64,000 nt of DNA, from positions 5,000 to 68,999 of the forward strand of contig JBNJFP010000015.1 in the NCBI GenBank assembly GCA_051746985.1. The letters run 5' to 3'. The DNA is from Fodinibius sp051746985 (GTDB taxonomy: Bacteria; Bacteroidota; Rhodothermia; Balneolales; Balneolaceae). Of the stretch, positions 17,446 through 25,920 are shown piece after piece; position 1 is the stretch's first letter; each line of letters opens with the position of its first letter. The notes below the pieces were generated by a model, which worked only from the letters and a program-made list of their open reading frames with translations, was not told the DNA's origin and did not search any database. The translations under genes were made by a program, and so were the position numbers.

Positions 17446-18123
17446 ATGGAGCAATCTCCCGTAGATAATACGCTAAATATCGTTGATCGATTTGCCGAGG
17501 AAGGATTTGCACGTCTAATCTCTGACCTCGGCAATCCATTACTAATGCCACCAGCACTCCTCCTTATCTCTGCTCTTCTTTTAGGCCAATCACTCCTAAA
17601 TACCACCTTGATAACGATCGTGGCCGTTTGTTGCTACAGCATTGCCCCCTTTCTTTTAACGGTGTATTTATTCCGCCGCGGCATTATCCATTCTATGGAT
17701 TTACCCATACGTAAGACGCGATCGGTGCTCTACGCTTTCTCCATTGTTAGTGCTGCCATTGCCACTATGGTAATAAGTCAATTCATTGTTGGATCGCACC
17801 CCTTCCTTTTTATATTATCGCTGATCATCTTAGCTAATCTGGGCATCTCATTTTTACTTAACCTCAGATGGAAAGTGAGTGTGCACTCGGCTTCGGTTGC
17901 CGTCGCCGGTACCATTTATGGGCTTATGTTCATTTGGGGGATTTCGGAGTATCAGGCCATCACATTAATTTTAACCTTAATCCACCTTTTACTACTTTTA
18001 CCACTAATGATGTGGGCTCGTTATCACCTCAGCGTTCACTCATTAACAGAATTGTTCGGTGGAGCCACAGCTGGAATTCTGCTGACAATCATTGAGCTAA
18101 TCATATTAACAAACATATGGTAA
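17446..18123 (+). CDS. PAP2-superfamily-like integral membrane protein
   Basis: 225 aa with about six membrane segments. The second half carries a diverged PAP2 pattern: a basic cluster LPIRKTRS, then KVSVHSAS in place of PSGH, then R-x5-H-x3-E in RYHLSVHSLTEL where the family has R-x5-H-x3-D. These suggest a membrane phosphatase acting on lipid phosphates or isoprenyl pyrophosphates, but activity is uncertain with these substitutions. It starts 12 bases after proS and overlaps the start of the next gene by 7 bases, so the four genes from proS to VanZ look like one transcript. Confidence 0.68.
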   Translation: MEQSPVDNTLNIVDRFAEEGFARLISDLGNPLLMPPALLLISALLLGQSLLNTTLITIVAVCCYSIAPFLLTVYLFRRGIIHSMDLPIRKTRSVLYAFSIVSAAIATMVISQFIVGSHPFLFILSLIILANLGISFLLNLRWKVSVHSASVAVAGTIYGLMFIWGISEYQAITLILTLIHLLLLLPLMMWARYHLSVHSLTELFGGATAGILLTIIELIILTNIW

Positions 18124-19631
18124 CAGAGACCCTTGAACCGCCCTACTCTCATTATTTATTTGATGCGGAATTAAGCCAGGAAATTGACCGGCGCACTATT
18201 CAGGAAATGGGCATCGACGGCTTTACCCTGATGGAAATTGCCGGTTCTTCTGCAGCCAAGATCCTCTTGGAAAATCATACACTTAACCATGGAGTTTACC
18301 TGTGTGGTAAAGGAAATAATGGCGGAGATGCGCTTGTTGTTGCCCGTTATTTAGTACAACACGACGTTAAAACGACCATCGTTTTTTTAAACGGATCAGA
18401 TGACCTCTCTCCGAATGCAAAAAAGAACTTAACCCTTCTGCAAGATTTTGACTCCGCAGATAAGGTAACCATTTTCGAAAGCTGGCAGCAATTCAATCCC
18501 CCAGAAACATTCGATTTTATTGTTGATGGCATGCTCGGAACAGGATTAACGAGCGATGTCCGTGGTGATTACAACAAGGCCATAAATTGGGCAAATCGTC
18601 AGCCCCAACCTGTTTTTTCGATGGATATCCCCACAGGCTTACACGCCGATTCGGGACAAACCATGGGAACTTCAATAGAAGCTACAGCTACCTACACTTT
18701 TGGAGGACGAAAACTGGGATTATATCTTGAAGACGGCCCTCGTAAAGCAGGGACTATCTATTATTGTGAGCTTCCTTTTCCCAATACATACAAAGAAAAC
18801 TGCCATACCTTTCTACTTGATGAGAACTGGATTTCACTGACGTCCCCAAAACCCAAAAAACATAAATATGCCTCTGGTGTGCTTTATATTATTGCCGGAT
18901 CGGAAGGACTAACCGGAGCAGCTATTATGGCAGCCAAAAGCGCCTGGGCAGAAGGATTGGGCGCTGTTATTTTAATTTGTCCGCGCGGTACCCTGCCAAT
19001 ATATGAACAAACCCTCCCATCGATCATAAAACAACCCGTAGGAAATCGTGACGATTACTTTTTTAAAAAAAGTCATTCTGCTAAAGCTATTGATATCCTA
19101 TCTCAAAAAAACGGAATATTGCTTTTAGGCCCCGGTATAGGCCGAGAAACATCTACCGTTGAATTTGTCAAAAAGGTATTAACTGATACTAATTACCCAA
19201 CTGTTATTGATGCCGATGGGCTGTGGTGTCTGGCGCAACTTAAAAAATATCCACAAAATAACAGATCGTGGATTTTAACCCCCCATCCCGGTGAGCTGGC
19301 CACCTTAACCGGTACCGATGGGGCGAAAGCAGGCAACCGGTTAAAAATAGTTCAAGAATACGCACAAAAAAATGACGTTACAGTACTGTCGAAAGGAATG
19401 CCGGGCATTGTGGGAACACCTGACGGCAGATGCTATCTAACAAACTACGACACCAACTATTTTGCCCGCGCCGGCAGCGGCGATGTATTGGCTGGCAAAG
19501 TAAGTGCTTATTTAGCTCTGACAAATAATCCCCATAAAAGTTGTTGCATGGGCTTATTAAATGGCAAAAAAAAGCTGGATGTTTTTTTACAAAATTCAAC
19601 TACATTGCCTGAACCAAAAGATTTTATATGA
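18117..19631 (+). CDS. nnrDE: Bifunctional NAD(P)HX epimerase / ADP-dependent dehydratase
   Basis: 504 aa fusion of the two NAD(P)H-hydrate repair enzymes. The N-terminal half is the YjeF_N epimerase (GKGNNGGDALVVARYL; SMDIPTGLHADSG). The C-terminal half is the carbohydrate-kinase-like dehydratase (LLLGPGIGRE; VIDADGLWCLA; LTPHPGELATLTG; RAGSGDVLAGKVSAYLA), including the GSGD catalytic Asp. It restores hydrated NADH and NADPH in the cytoplasm. It overlaps the preceding gene by 7 bases and the following VanZ gene by 4 (ATGA), showing translational coupling. The last 28 residues diverge from the usual family C-terminus. Confidence 0.93.
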   Translation: MVTETLEPPYSHYLFDAELSQEIDRRTIQEMGIDGFTLMEIAGSSAAKILLENHTLNHGVYLCGKGNNGGDALVVARYLVQHDVKTTIVFLNGSDDLSPNAKKNLTLLQDFDSADKVTIFESWQQFNPPETFDFIVDGMLGTGLTSDVRGDYNKAINWANRQPQPVFSMDIPTGLHADSGQTMGTSIEATATYTFGGRKLGLYLEDGPRKAGTIYYCELPFPNTYKENCHTFLLDENWISLTSPKPKKHKYASGVLYIIAGSEGLTGAAIMAAKSAWAEGLGAVILICPRGTLPIYEQTLPSIIKQPVGNRDDYFFKKSHSAKAIDILSQKNGILLLGPGIGRETSTVEFVKKVLTDTNYPTVIDADGLWCLAQLKKYPQNNRSWILTPHPGELATLTGTDGAKAGNRLKIVQEYAQKNDVTVLSKGMPGIVGTPDGRCYLTNYDTNYFARAGSGDVLAGKVSAYLALTNNPHKSCCMGLLNGKKKLDVFLQNSTTLPEPKDFI

Positions 19632-20053
19632 AACTTACAGACGCGATTTACAACTTCTTATCACGGCACAGCTATTTACTGCCTATCGGGGTAGCTGGCT
19701 TAACAATTGGCATGCTGTTGCTTACTCTCTTACCCTCTGAAACTTTGGGCGACAATAAATTATGGAGCTACGACAAACTTGGCCACGCGGTACTTTTTGG
19801 CAGCTGGTCGCTGGCATTGGGATTATATTATCAAATTCACAAAGCGAAACCCTTAAAACCGTGGATTGTCTTTACCAGTGGTGCGTTGTTTGGGCTACTA
19901 ATTGAGATCCTTCAATATGCTTTGCCTGTAAACCGTCAAGGCGACCCTGCAGATTTTCTTTTTGATGTCATTGGCTGCCTGATTGCTGTTTTCATATTAA
20001 AGGTCATAATTCCAGAAAAAGCTCAACAATCAACCCAGGCTCAAACAACTTAA
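19628..20053 (+). CDS. VanZ-family membrane protein
   Basis: 141 aa with four membrane segments. The pattern KLGHAVLFGSWSLALGLYY, the GALFGLLIEILQYALP segment and RQGDPADFLFDVIGCLIAVF are typical of VanZ-like proteins (Lys/His pair, E-x2-Q, D-x2-D-x3-N-like). The founding VanZ gives low-level teicoplanin resistance, but most chromosomal members have unknown roles, so resistance is not implied. Its ATG overlaps the nnrDE stop (ATGA), so it is translated as part of that operon. Confidence 0.85.
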   Translation: MKLTDAIYNFLSRHSYLLPIGVAGLTIGMLLLTLLPSETLGDNKLWSYDKLGHAVLFGSWSLALGLYYQIHKAKPLKPWIVFTSGALFGLLIEILQYALPVNRQGDPADFLFDVIGCLIAVFILKVIIPEKAQQSTQAQTT

Positions 20054-20206
20054 ATGCTCCCAAATGACCTGATTTTAGGCCCTCAAAAAAACATAAAATA
20101 AAAATTCACTTTTCGTGTTATTAAAAGTGGAGATTAAGCAGAATAATTTGTTTACTTACAAAACCTAATAAGATTTATTTCAATTTAACGCTGAAGTGAT
20201 AGCATT

Positions 20207-20860
20207 ATGAGTTCGAATAAAAGAAAAAAGCCAAAGGCTGATTTAAGGAATTACTATACTGTTTTCCTGCAATTGGGTATGGTTGCTGTTCTATTGCTCT
20301 TCATCGTTGCGATGAAAGTAGAATTTATATCACAGCAAGAAGATGTTGACCTTACCCAAGAGCAGGAAGTGGTAGAAATGGAGGAGATTGAACAAACTCA
20401 ACAGGAAGAAAAACCACCACCCCCTCCCCGTCCCCAGGTACCGGTTGAAGTACCAAATGATGAAATCATAGAGGATGAAGACATCAATATTGATGCAGAT
20501 ATTAATATGGATGATCCTCTGCCCGAACCTGAGGAACCTGAAGAAGAGGAAGAAGAAGATTTCTTTGTTGCTGTTGAAGACATGCCGGAACTTAAAGGTG
20601 GACTGGCTGCCCTACAGCAAAAGATCAACTATCCCGATATGGCCCGTAAGGCTGGTATAGAAGGTCGAGTTATTATTCAGTTCATTGTTAATGAACAAGG
20701 AGAAGTTGAAGACCCCAAAGTAGTACGTGGTATTGGTGGCGGCTGTGACGAAGAAGCTTTACGAGTTGTTAAAGAAGCTGAATTTGAACCCGGACAGCAG
20801 CGCGGTAAGCCTGTACGAGTTCAGTATAGTTTGCCGATTACCTTCCAGCTTCAAAACTAA
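20207..20860 (+). CDS. tonB: TonB-family energy transducer
   Basis: 217 aa. A single N-terminal membrane anchor (about 20-42) is followed by a periplasmic spacer unusually rich in Glu and Asp with a short proline run (KPPPPPRPQVP), then the C-terminal TonB domain (about 125-217) with YPDMARKAGIEGRVIIQFIV and the closing strand VRVQYSLPITFQL. It would couple the proton motive force to TonB-dependent outer-membrane receptors. No exbB or exbD is beside it. The acidic spacer replaces most of the usual Pro-Lys stretch, fitting a salt-adapted proteome. A perfect terminator follows. Confidence 0.92.
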   Translation: MSSNKRKKPKADLRNYYTVFLQLGMVAVLLLFIVAMKVEFISQQEDVDLTQEQEVVEMEEIEQTQQEEKPPPPPRPQVPVEVPNDEIIEDEDINIDADINMDDPLPEPEEPEEEEEEDFFVAVEDMPELKGGLAALQQKINYPDMARKAGIEGRVIIQFIVNEQGEVEDPKVVRGIGGGCDEEALRVVKEAEFEPGQQRGKPVRVQYSLPITFQLQN

Positions 20861-20880
20861 TTCTTACACGATTTATAGAA

Positions 20881-20910
20881 AAAGGCCTGCTGATTCAGCA
20901 GGCCTTTTTT
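20881..20910 (+). terminator. Terminator after tonB
   Basis: AAAGGCCTGCTGA and TCAGCAGGCCTTT form a 13-bp perfect stem and end in a T-run. The A-rich left arm means it could also serve the converging Nudix gene. Confidence 0.95.
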
Positions 20911-20926
20911 ATTTTCAACAAATTAA

Positions 20927-21373
20927 TTAACAACTGGTACTTTTATAGGTCTGTTCAAAAGCAAATAAAACCTTTTTCAAACTATCATATCCTACCAGCT
21001 TTTGAGCCTCACTCAAAGAGAACCAAGAAACTTTTTCAATTCCTTCCTCTTCTTGTGGTTTAAAATCAACCTCTATACCCGCGGGCAATTGCATCCCAAA
21101 CCAATGTGTGGTTTTACCATAATGAATGCCTGACTGTTCGTACTCATGGTATGTATCGGGTAATTCAAAAATTATCTGCGGCATTACAGAGATACCAACC
21201 TCTTCAACAACTTCGCGGACCGCACACTCTTTAATTGATTCCCCTTTCTCCAGTTTACCTTTGGGTAAATCCCAAACACCGCGTCGAAATATGAGCAAAA
21301 CGGAGAGGTGTTGCCGACAATCATCTTTTTTAAAAACCACACCCCCCGCTGCTGTTATAGGTTCTAACGACAT
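20927..21373 (-). CDS. Nudix hydrolase
   Basis: 148 aa. The Nudix box is complete: GKLEKGESIKECAVREVVEE followed by VGI (about 41-63), matching G-x5-E-x7-R-E-U-x-E-E-x-G-U. Such enzymes cleave nucleoside diphosphates linked to another moiety; the substrate cannot be read from the sequence. The start codon follows directly after the stop of the DUF1844 gene (TAA then ATG, no gap), so the pair is translationally coupled. Confidence 0.92.
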   Translation of the reverse strand: MSLEPITAAGGVVFKKDDCRQHLSVLLIFRRGVWDLPKGKLEKGESIKECAVREVVEEVGISVMPQIIFELPDTYHEYEQSGIHYGKTTHWFGMQLPAGIEVDFKPQEEEGIEKVSWFSLSEAQKLVGYDSLKKVLFAFEQTYKSTSC

Positions 21374-21694
21374 TTATTCGTTCTCTGCAGATTCATCACC
21401 ATCACTTTTTTCTTTCTCATCAGCATAGTTAACCCGCAGGTTATTCAGGGTTTCTGTCAAATAGCTTTTTAGCTGTTCAGGCAGATTTCCCTCGGTAAAT
21501 TCTTCAAGCATCAACAAGGTATCTATAGCAAACTTCGCAGATTTCAGGTCGCGCTCTGTACTTCCCGTTTGTGGATTTTCAACCTTGCCCATTCCCATCA
21601 TAGCAATTTGTTGATGCTGTTGCACAAGCATCATAAACAGTAACTGTTGCTGCTCATCTTCGGATAAATTATCTCCGTTGTAGTTCTTTTTCAT
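21374..21694 (-). CDS. DUF1844-family protein
   Basis: 106 aa. The core LLFMMLVQQHQQIAMMGMGK followed by DLKSAKFAIDTLLMLEEFTEGNLP is the DUF1844 pattern, found in many Bacteroidota, Acidobacteria and Deltaproteobacteria. It is helical, cytoplasmic and of unknown function. The C-terminus is strongly acidic. It is the first gene of a two-gene unit with the Nudix hydrolase. Confidence 0.85.
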   Translation of the reverse strand: MKKNYNGDNLSEDEQQQLLFMMLVQQHQQIAMMGMGKVENPQTGSTERDLKSAKFAIDTLLMLEEFTEGNLPEQLKSYLTETLNNLRVNYADEKEKSDGDESAENE

Positions 21695-21862
21695 AGCTAA
21701 TAATTTTATTAAAAATTGAGTTTAAGATAAGGGCTTTCTGATAAAGAATTAATCCCTGTTAAAATTCCATATTATTCATAATTCAACTTTAAAAAGTGGC
21801 GGTATCCAAGTACCTTAAACAAGCTTTGAGCCCAAAAATAAAACCATTAATCAATTTGTTCC

Positions 21863-23071
21863 ATGGCCATTCTAAAACCCTTTAAAGCCTGGCATCCCGC
21901 CCCTCAAAACGTAGAAAAAATAGCTTGTGTTCCATATGATGTGATCAGTGTTGAAGAGGCTCGCTCTCTTTCCGAGGGTAAGCCCAAAAGCTTCTTACAT
22001 GTGATTCGTCCGGAGATCGACCTACCCGAAGGTACCGATCCGCACGATGACAGTGTCTATAAAAAAGGTGCCGAAAATCTGAACACCTTTTTGAATGAAA
22101 GTATTCTTGAGCAGGAAGACCAACCTCAGGTATATGTCTATCAGCTCATTCGAAATGGACGTCCACAAACCGGGATCTTTTCTTGTGTTTCGGTTCAGGA
22201 TTACGATGAAGAAGTAATCCTCAAGCATGAGTTAACACGTCCCGCCAAGGAGGATGACCGAACACGTCATATCCTTACCCAGCAGGCCCATGCTGAACCG
22301 GTAATGATGACTTATAAGGATGATAAAGAAACCGGAAACCTAATTGAACAAACAATGCAGGGAGACCCGCTCTTTAACTTTGAGGCTTCTGATGGCGTAA
22401 TCCATAAAATATGGCGGGCCGAGAACCCCGAGGATTTTGTAGATGCGTTCGATGCTATCGAGAACCTGTACATTGCTGACGGTCACCATCGCTGCAAAAG
22501 TGCTTCGCGTGCGGCTGCCCAAAAACGGAAAGAAAATCCCAATCATACCGGCAATGAGGAGTATAACTTCTTTCCCGCTGTCATTTTCCCGATGTCGAAC
22601 ATGAATATTTTACCTTATAACCGAGTGGTACACTCGATCCCCGATAACTTTTTAGATAGGCTGCAGCAACAATTCGAACTTGTCGTTGATGCCGATCCCA
22701 CGCCATCACAAAAGGGAGATATCAGCATTTATGTTGACGGTACCTGGTACGGCATGAAACTGCCCGTTGCAAACGATCCGTCAAGTGTAGAAAAATTAGA
22801 TGTACATCGACTGCAAGAGTTTGTACTTTCACCGTTGTTGGATATTAACGATCCACGCCGTGACGAAAATATTTCGTTTGTAGGCGGCATCCGTGGAACA
22901 CAGGAGCTGGAAAACCTTGTTGATGACGGTAACGCCGAACTGGCTATCAGCATGTTTGCCACCAGCATTGAAGAACTCATTGCTGTCTCTGATGAAGGGT
23001 TATTAATGCCGCCTAAATCCACATGGTTTGAACCCAAGCTACGATCGGGATTACTCGTTCACACTTTTTAA
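21863..23071 (+). CDS. DUF1015-family protein
   Basis: 402 aa. KPFKAWHPAPQNVEKIACVP at the start and LYIADGHHRCKSASRAAAQ in the middle are diagnostic of DUF1015. The family is often found beside serine biosynthesis genes; here serC begins 25 bases after the stop, repeating that association. Biochemical function is not established; the DGHHR motif suggests a catalytic or metal site. A TCAATTTG element (21851-21858), one base from TANNTTTG, lies only 4 bases before the ATG, so a nearly leaderless transcript is possible. Confidence 0.88.
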   Translation: MAILKPFKAWHPAPQNVEKIACVPYDVISVEEARSLSEGKPKSFLHVIRPEIDLPEGTDPHDDSVYKKGAENLNTFLNESILEQEDQPQVYVYQLIRNGRPQTGIFSCVSVQDYDEEVILKHELTRPAKEDDRTRHILTQQAHAEPVMMTYKDDKETGNLIEQTMQGDPLFNFEASDGVIHKIWRAENPEDFVDAFDAIENLYIADGHHRCKSASRAAAQKRKENPNHTGNEEYNFFPAVIFPMSNMNILPYNRVVHSIPDNFLDRLQQQFELVVDADPTPSQKGDISIYVDGTWYGMKLPVANDPSSVEKLDVHRLQEFVLSPLLDINDPRRDENISFVGGIRGTQELENLVDDGNAELAISMFATSIEELIAVSDEGLLMPPKSTWFEPKLRSGLLVHTF

Positions 23072-23096
23072 TTACAACACTTTATCTCAACCACTT

Positions 23097-24176
23097 ATGA
23101 AACGCGTTCACAATTTTAGCGCCGGACCCGCAACACTCCCATTAGAAGTTTTAGAAAAAGCCCAAGCCGAACTTACCGAGTTTCAAAATATGGGTCGGTC
23201 AGTGATGGAAATAAGTCACCGCAGTGCTCAATACACCGAAATTGACCGACAGGCAAAAGAACGACTAAAAACCCTGCTCGGACTTGGCGAAAACTTTGAG
23301 ATCATGTTCCTTCAGGGGGGCGCGAGCTCACAATTTATGATGATTCCATTTAACTTTTTGGATGAAGGACAAACCGCCGATTATATCGACACCGGCCGCT
23401 GGTCGAATAAAGCGATAAAAGAGGCCAAACTATTTGGAAATGTACATCGTCCCTTTAGCAGCAGTGAATCGGGCTACGATCGCATACCCACTAATAGTGA
23501 ATTGGATTACAGCGACGATCCCGTTTACGTGCACTTTACATCCAACAATACAGTAGCGGGTACCCAATTTGCCAAAGAGCCGGAATCTAACGGCGTGCCT
23601 CTGGTATGTGATGCTTCATCCGATTTTCTTTCCAAACCAATCGACGTTAATCGCTATGGAATTATTTACGCCGGCGCTCAAAAAAATATTGGTCCCGCCG
23701 GTGTTACGGTTGTAATTATCAGAAAGGATTTTCTTGCAAAAGCAGATATAAAGGACGTCCCGACCATTCTGCAGTACAAAACGCACGCGGAAAAAATCTT
23801 TAATACTCCCCCCACTTTTAACGTGTACATGGTTAACCTGGTGCTTGAGTGGATACAGGACAAAGGCGGTCTCGATTACTTTGCCTCCTTTAACAAGAAA
23901 AAAGCGACGCTTCTTTATGATGAGATAGATCGTGATGACTTTTATCGCGGTGCGGTAGAAAAAGAATCACGTTCGTTAATGAATGCTACTTTCCGACTTC
24001 CTACTGAAGAACTGGAGGCTAAATTCCTGGAGGAGGCTGAAAAACAAGATCTATATACGCTTAAAGGTCACCGCAGCGTAGGTGGAATCCGCGCCAGTAT
24101 GTATAACGCTTGTCCGATGGAAAGCGTCGAAACGCTGGTCGATTTTATGAAAACGTTCCGAAAAGAAAACGGATAA
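23097..24176 (+). CDS. serC: Phosphoserine aminotransferase
   Basis: 359 aa from the ATG at 23097; a longer frame would overlap the DUF1015 gene. The N-terminal VHNFSAGPATLPLEVLEKAQ is diagnostic, and YAGAQKNIGPAGVTVV carries the PLP-binding lysine. GGASSQFMMIPFN is the phosphate-binding region. It transfers an amino group from glutamate to 3-phosphohydroxypyruvate in serine synthesis (and acts in pyridoxal phosphate synthesis in some bacteria). serA lies 15 kb away at 38756-40357, so the pathway is split in this genome. It converges on the rhomboid gene with a 5-base gap. Confidence 0.96.
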   Translation: MKRVHNFSAGPATLPLEVLEKAQAELTEFQNMGRSVMEISHRSAQYTEIDRQAKERLKTLLGLGENFEIMFLQGGASSQFMMIPFNFLDEGQTADYIDTGRWSNKAIKEAKLFGNVHRPFSSSESGYDRIPTNSELDYSDDPVYVHFTSNNTVAGTQFAKEPESNGVPLVCDASSDFLSKPIDVNRYGIIYAGAQKNIGPAGVTVVIIRKDFLAKADIKDVPTILQYKTHAEKIFNTPPTFNVYMVNLVLEWIQDKGGLDYFASFNKKKATLLYDEIDRDDFYRGAVEKESRSLMNATFRLPTEELEAKFLEEAEKQDLYTLKGHRSVGGIRASMYNACPMESVETLVDFMKTFRKENG

Positions 24177-24181
24177 TCCGT

Positions 24182-24799
24182 TTAAACCAAGCCGAATACC
24201 GTAAAAAGGTGATCAACCATATTCGGCACAAAAATCACCAGGTATAAAATGCCCCAAAGCGCGCCGGCAATATGGGCTTCGTGGTTAACTTTTCCGCGCT
24301 CCTGTTTGCTGGCGTACATGCTGTATAGCAGATACATAATGGCAAATACAAAGGCCGGTATAGGTATTGGAATCAGCAGCAGGTAAATTTTTTCCATCGG
24401 GAATAGAAAAATAAAGGCAAACAGTACTGATCCCACGGCTCCCGAAGCGCCGAGGGTGGCATAGTTTGGATCATCTTTAAACTTTATCACGGATGGAATC
24501 CCGGCCGCAATTAATCCCGACAGATATAGCCCCAAAAATTGCTCGGTACCCAGTACATGCTCCATCACGGGACCAAAAAAATACAGGGTAAACATGTTAA
24601 CAAACAGGTGTCCCAGGTTGGCATGTAAAAACCCTGATGTGATAAGCTCATACCACGTATTTTGTCGGATGGTACGATACGGTTTTAAATAACCGATTTC
24701 TATAAACCGGGGATACAAATACAGAGCCACCAACGATACGATTACATTCAGGGCTACGATATAAAATGTAGCGGGATAGGTTGTTAAGTAGTTTTCCAT
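24182..24799 (-). CDS. Rhomboid-family intramembrane serine protease
   Basis: 205 aa from the ATG at 24799 (a GTG two codons earlier is possible). HANLGHLFVNMFTLYFFG has the conserved His/Asn segment; LGASGAVGSVLFAFIFLFP contains the catalytic Ser in GxSG; AHIAGALWGILYLV carries the partner His. Six membrane segments are expected. It would cleave membrane-spanning substrates; none can be named. It faces away from the tRNA-Thr gene. Confidence 0.92.
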   Translation of the reverse strand: MENYLTTYPATFYIVALNVIVSLVALYLYPRFIEIGYLKPYRTIRQNTWYELITSGFLHANLGHLFVNMFTLYFFGPVMEHVLGTEQFLGLYLSGLIAAGIPSVIKFKDDPNYATLGASGAVGSVLFAFIFLFPMEKIYLLLIPIPIPAFVFAIMYLLYSMYASKQERGKVNHEAHIAGALWGILYLVIFVPNMVDHLFTVFGLV

Positions 24800-24867
24800 A
24801 TACACTAAATTTGATCATCGAAGATAGACAACAGTCTCTTCGATCTCCAATTTTATTTGCACTTTGG

Positions 24868-24900
24868 CTTGCTAACAAAGCAATACAGTGCTTATATTTG
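24868..24900 (+). promoter_or_regulatory. Candidate tRNA-Thr promoter
   Basis: TTG (24869-24871), 21 bases, TATATTTG (24893-24900). The tRNA begins 12 bases later. The same element and spacing precede tRNA-Gly. Confidence 0.6.
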
Positions 24901-24912
24901 ACCACTTCAAAA

Positions 24913-24984
24913 GCCGATGTAGCTCAGGGGTAGAGCGATTCTCTCGTAAAGAATAGGTCGCTGGTTCGAATCCAGTCATCGGCT
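24913..24984 (+). tRNA. tRNA-Thr (CGT)
   Basis: 72 nt. Acceptor GCCGATG pairs perfectly with CATCGGC, discriminator T; anticodon stem ATTCT/AGAAT around loop CTCGTAA with anticodon CGT; T-arm CTGG-TTCGAAT-CCAG. CCA is not encoded. Confidence 0.95.
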
Positions 24985-25158
24985 CACCATATTTGGCTCG
25001 ATTAAAATTCCTGCCTTATTCGGGTTTTTGCTCGCTTCTGTATCATTCGGAACAATAGGTCAGCTTTTCCGTTCGATATTTTTGATGAGATTCTTATTCA
25101 ACAGTGGTAGATTTTCATCCCCAGTAAAAATATATTACGGCATACTTTAACCTCAGGC

Positions 25159-25836
25159 GTGACTATCTTGCGGATACTTCCTTTACTTATCTTGGCTATA
25201 AGTTTTTTCATTACCTCGTGTGGGACTACCTCAAATTTTGGAAAATCTGATGATACTTCAACTTCTACCGAAACCGAATCTGGTGAAAAAATAGAAGATG
25301 GTGTAGCCAGTTGGTATGGACCTAATTTTGACGGTAAGCTGACCGCCAATGGCGAAACGTACGATATGAATGATCTTACCGCCGCTCACCGCACATTGCC
25401 CTTCAACACTGTTTTAAAAGTTACTAATTTAGATAATGAAAAATCAGTCAAGGTTCGTGTTAATGATCGTGGACCGTATGCCAAAGATCGTATAATCGAC
25501 CTGTCCAAAAAAGCAGCCGAAGAAATTGACATGCTTGGTCCAGGTACGGCCAATGTTGAAATTATTTTGCTTGAAGGAGATCTAAAAAACTCAAGAGTAA
25601 CCGACCTTAAGGTGCCAACCTATACTGTTCAGCTTGCCTCCTTTAATAAAGAAGATCAGGCCAAATCACACGCAAAAAAAATAAAAGGGGCCCGTGTTGA
25701 AAATATTCAAATGGATGACCAAACTGTATATCGTGTCTATCATGGTATTTATTCTGATGAGAATAAAGCTCGAAAAAAACAGCGTGAGCTCAAAAGAAAG
25801 GGCTTTAGCGGTTACGTGAAACAGATCGAAAATTAA
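25159..25836 (+). CDS. rlpA: RlpA-like lipoprotein with double-psi beta-barrel and SPOR domains
   Basis: 225 aa with a GTG start. The signal peptide ends in a lipobox (FFITSC, Cys about 21), so it is a lipoprotein. Residues 45-135 form the RlpA double-psi beta-barrel: GVASWYGPNFDGKLTANGE, LTAAHRTLPFNTVLKVTN and VRVNDRGPYAKDRIIDLS. Residues about 150-225 are a SPOR domain (TYTVQLASF), which binds denuded glycan at division septa. The family acts as a lytic transglycosylase or septal ring protein. The preceding 170 bases after tRNA-Thr hold no gene. Confidence 0.92.
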   Translation: MTILRILPLLILAISFFITSCGTTSNFGKSDDTSTSTETESGEKIEDGVASWYGPNFDGKLTANGETYDMNDLTAAHRTLPFNTVLKVTNLDNEKSVKVRVNDRGPYAKDRIIDLSKKAAEEIDMLGPGTANVEIILLEGDLKNSRVTDLKVPTYTVQLASFNKEDQAKSHAKKIKGARVENIQMDDQTVYRVYHGIYSDENKARKKQRELKRKGFSGYVKQIEN

Positions 25837-25882
25837 TTTTTTGAAAGCCTTATTTTTTGGAATGTAATCGAGCCCTCTTTTG

Positions 25883-25902
25883 GTTATAGCATCAGCTATA
25901 AC
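25883..25902. promoter_or_regulatory. 8-bp inverted repeat in front of crtI, candidate operator
   Basis: GTTATAGC-ATCA-GCTATAAC is a perfect inverted repeat ending 18 bases before the crtI ATG. It could be a repressor site or a small mRNA hairpin over the translation start. No regulator gene is adjacent. Confidence 0.45.
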
Positions 25903-25920
25903 TCCATACAACCCATTGCG

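Noticed and set aside
19628..20053. Glycopeptide resistance from the VanZ-like gene
   Set aside because: No other van gene is present and chromosomal VanZ-like proteins are mostly unlinked to resistance.
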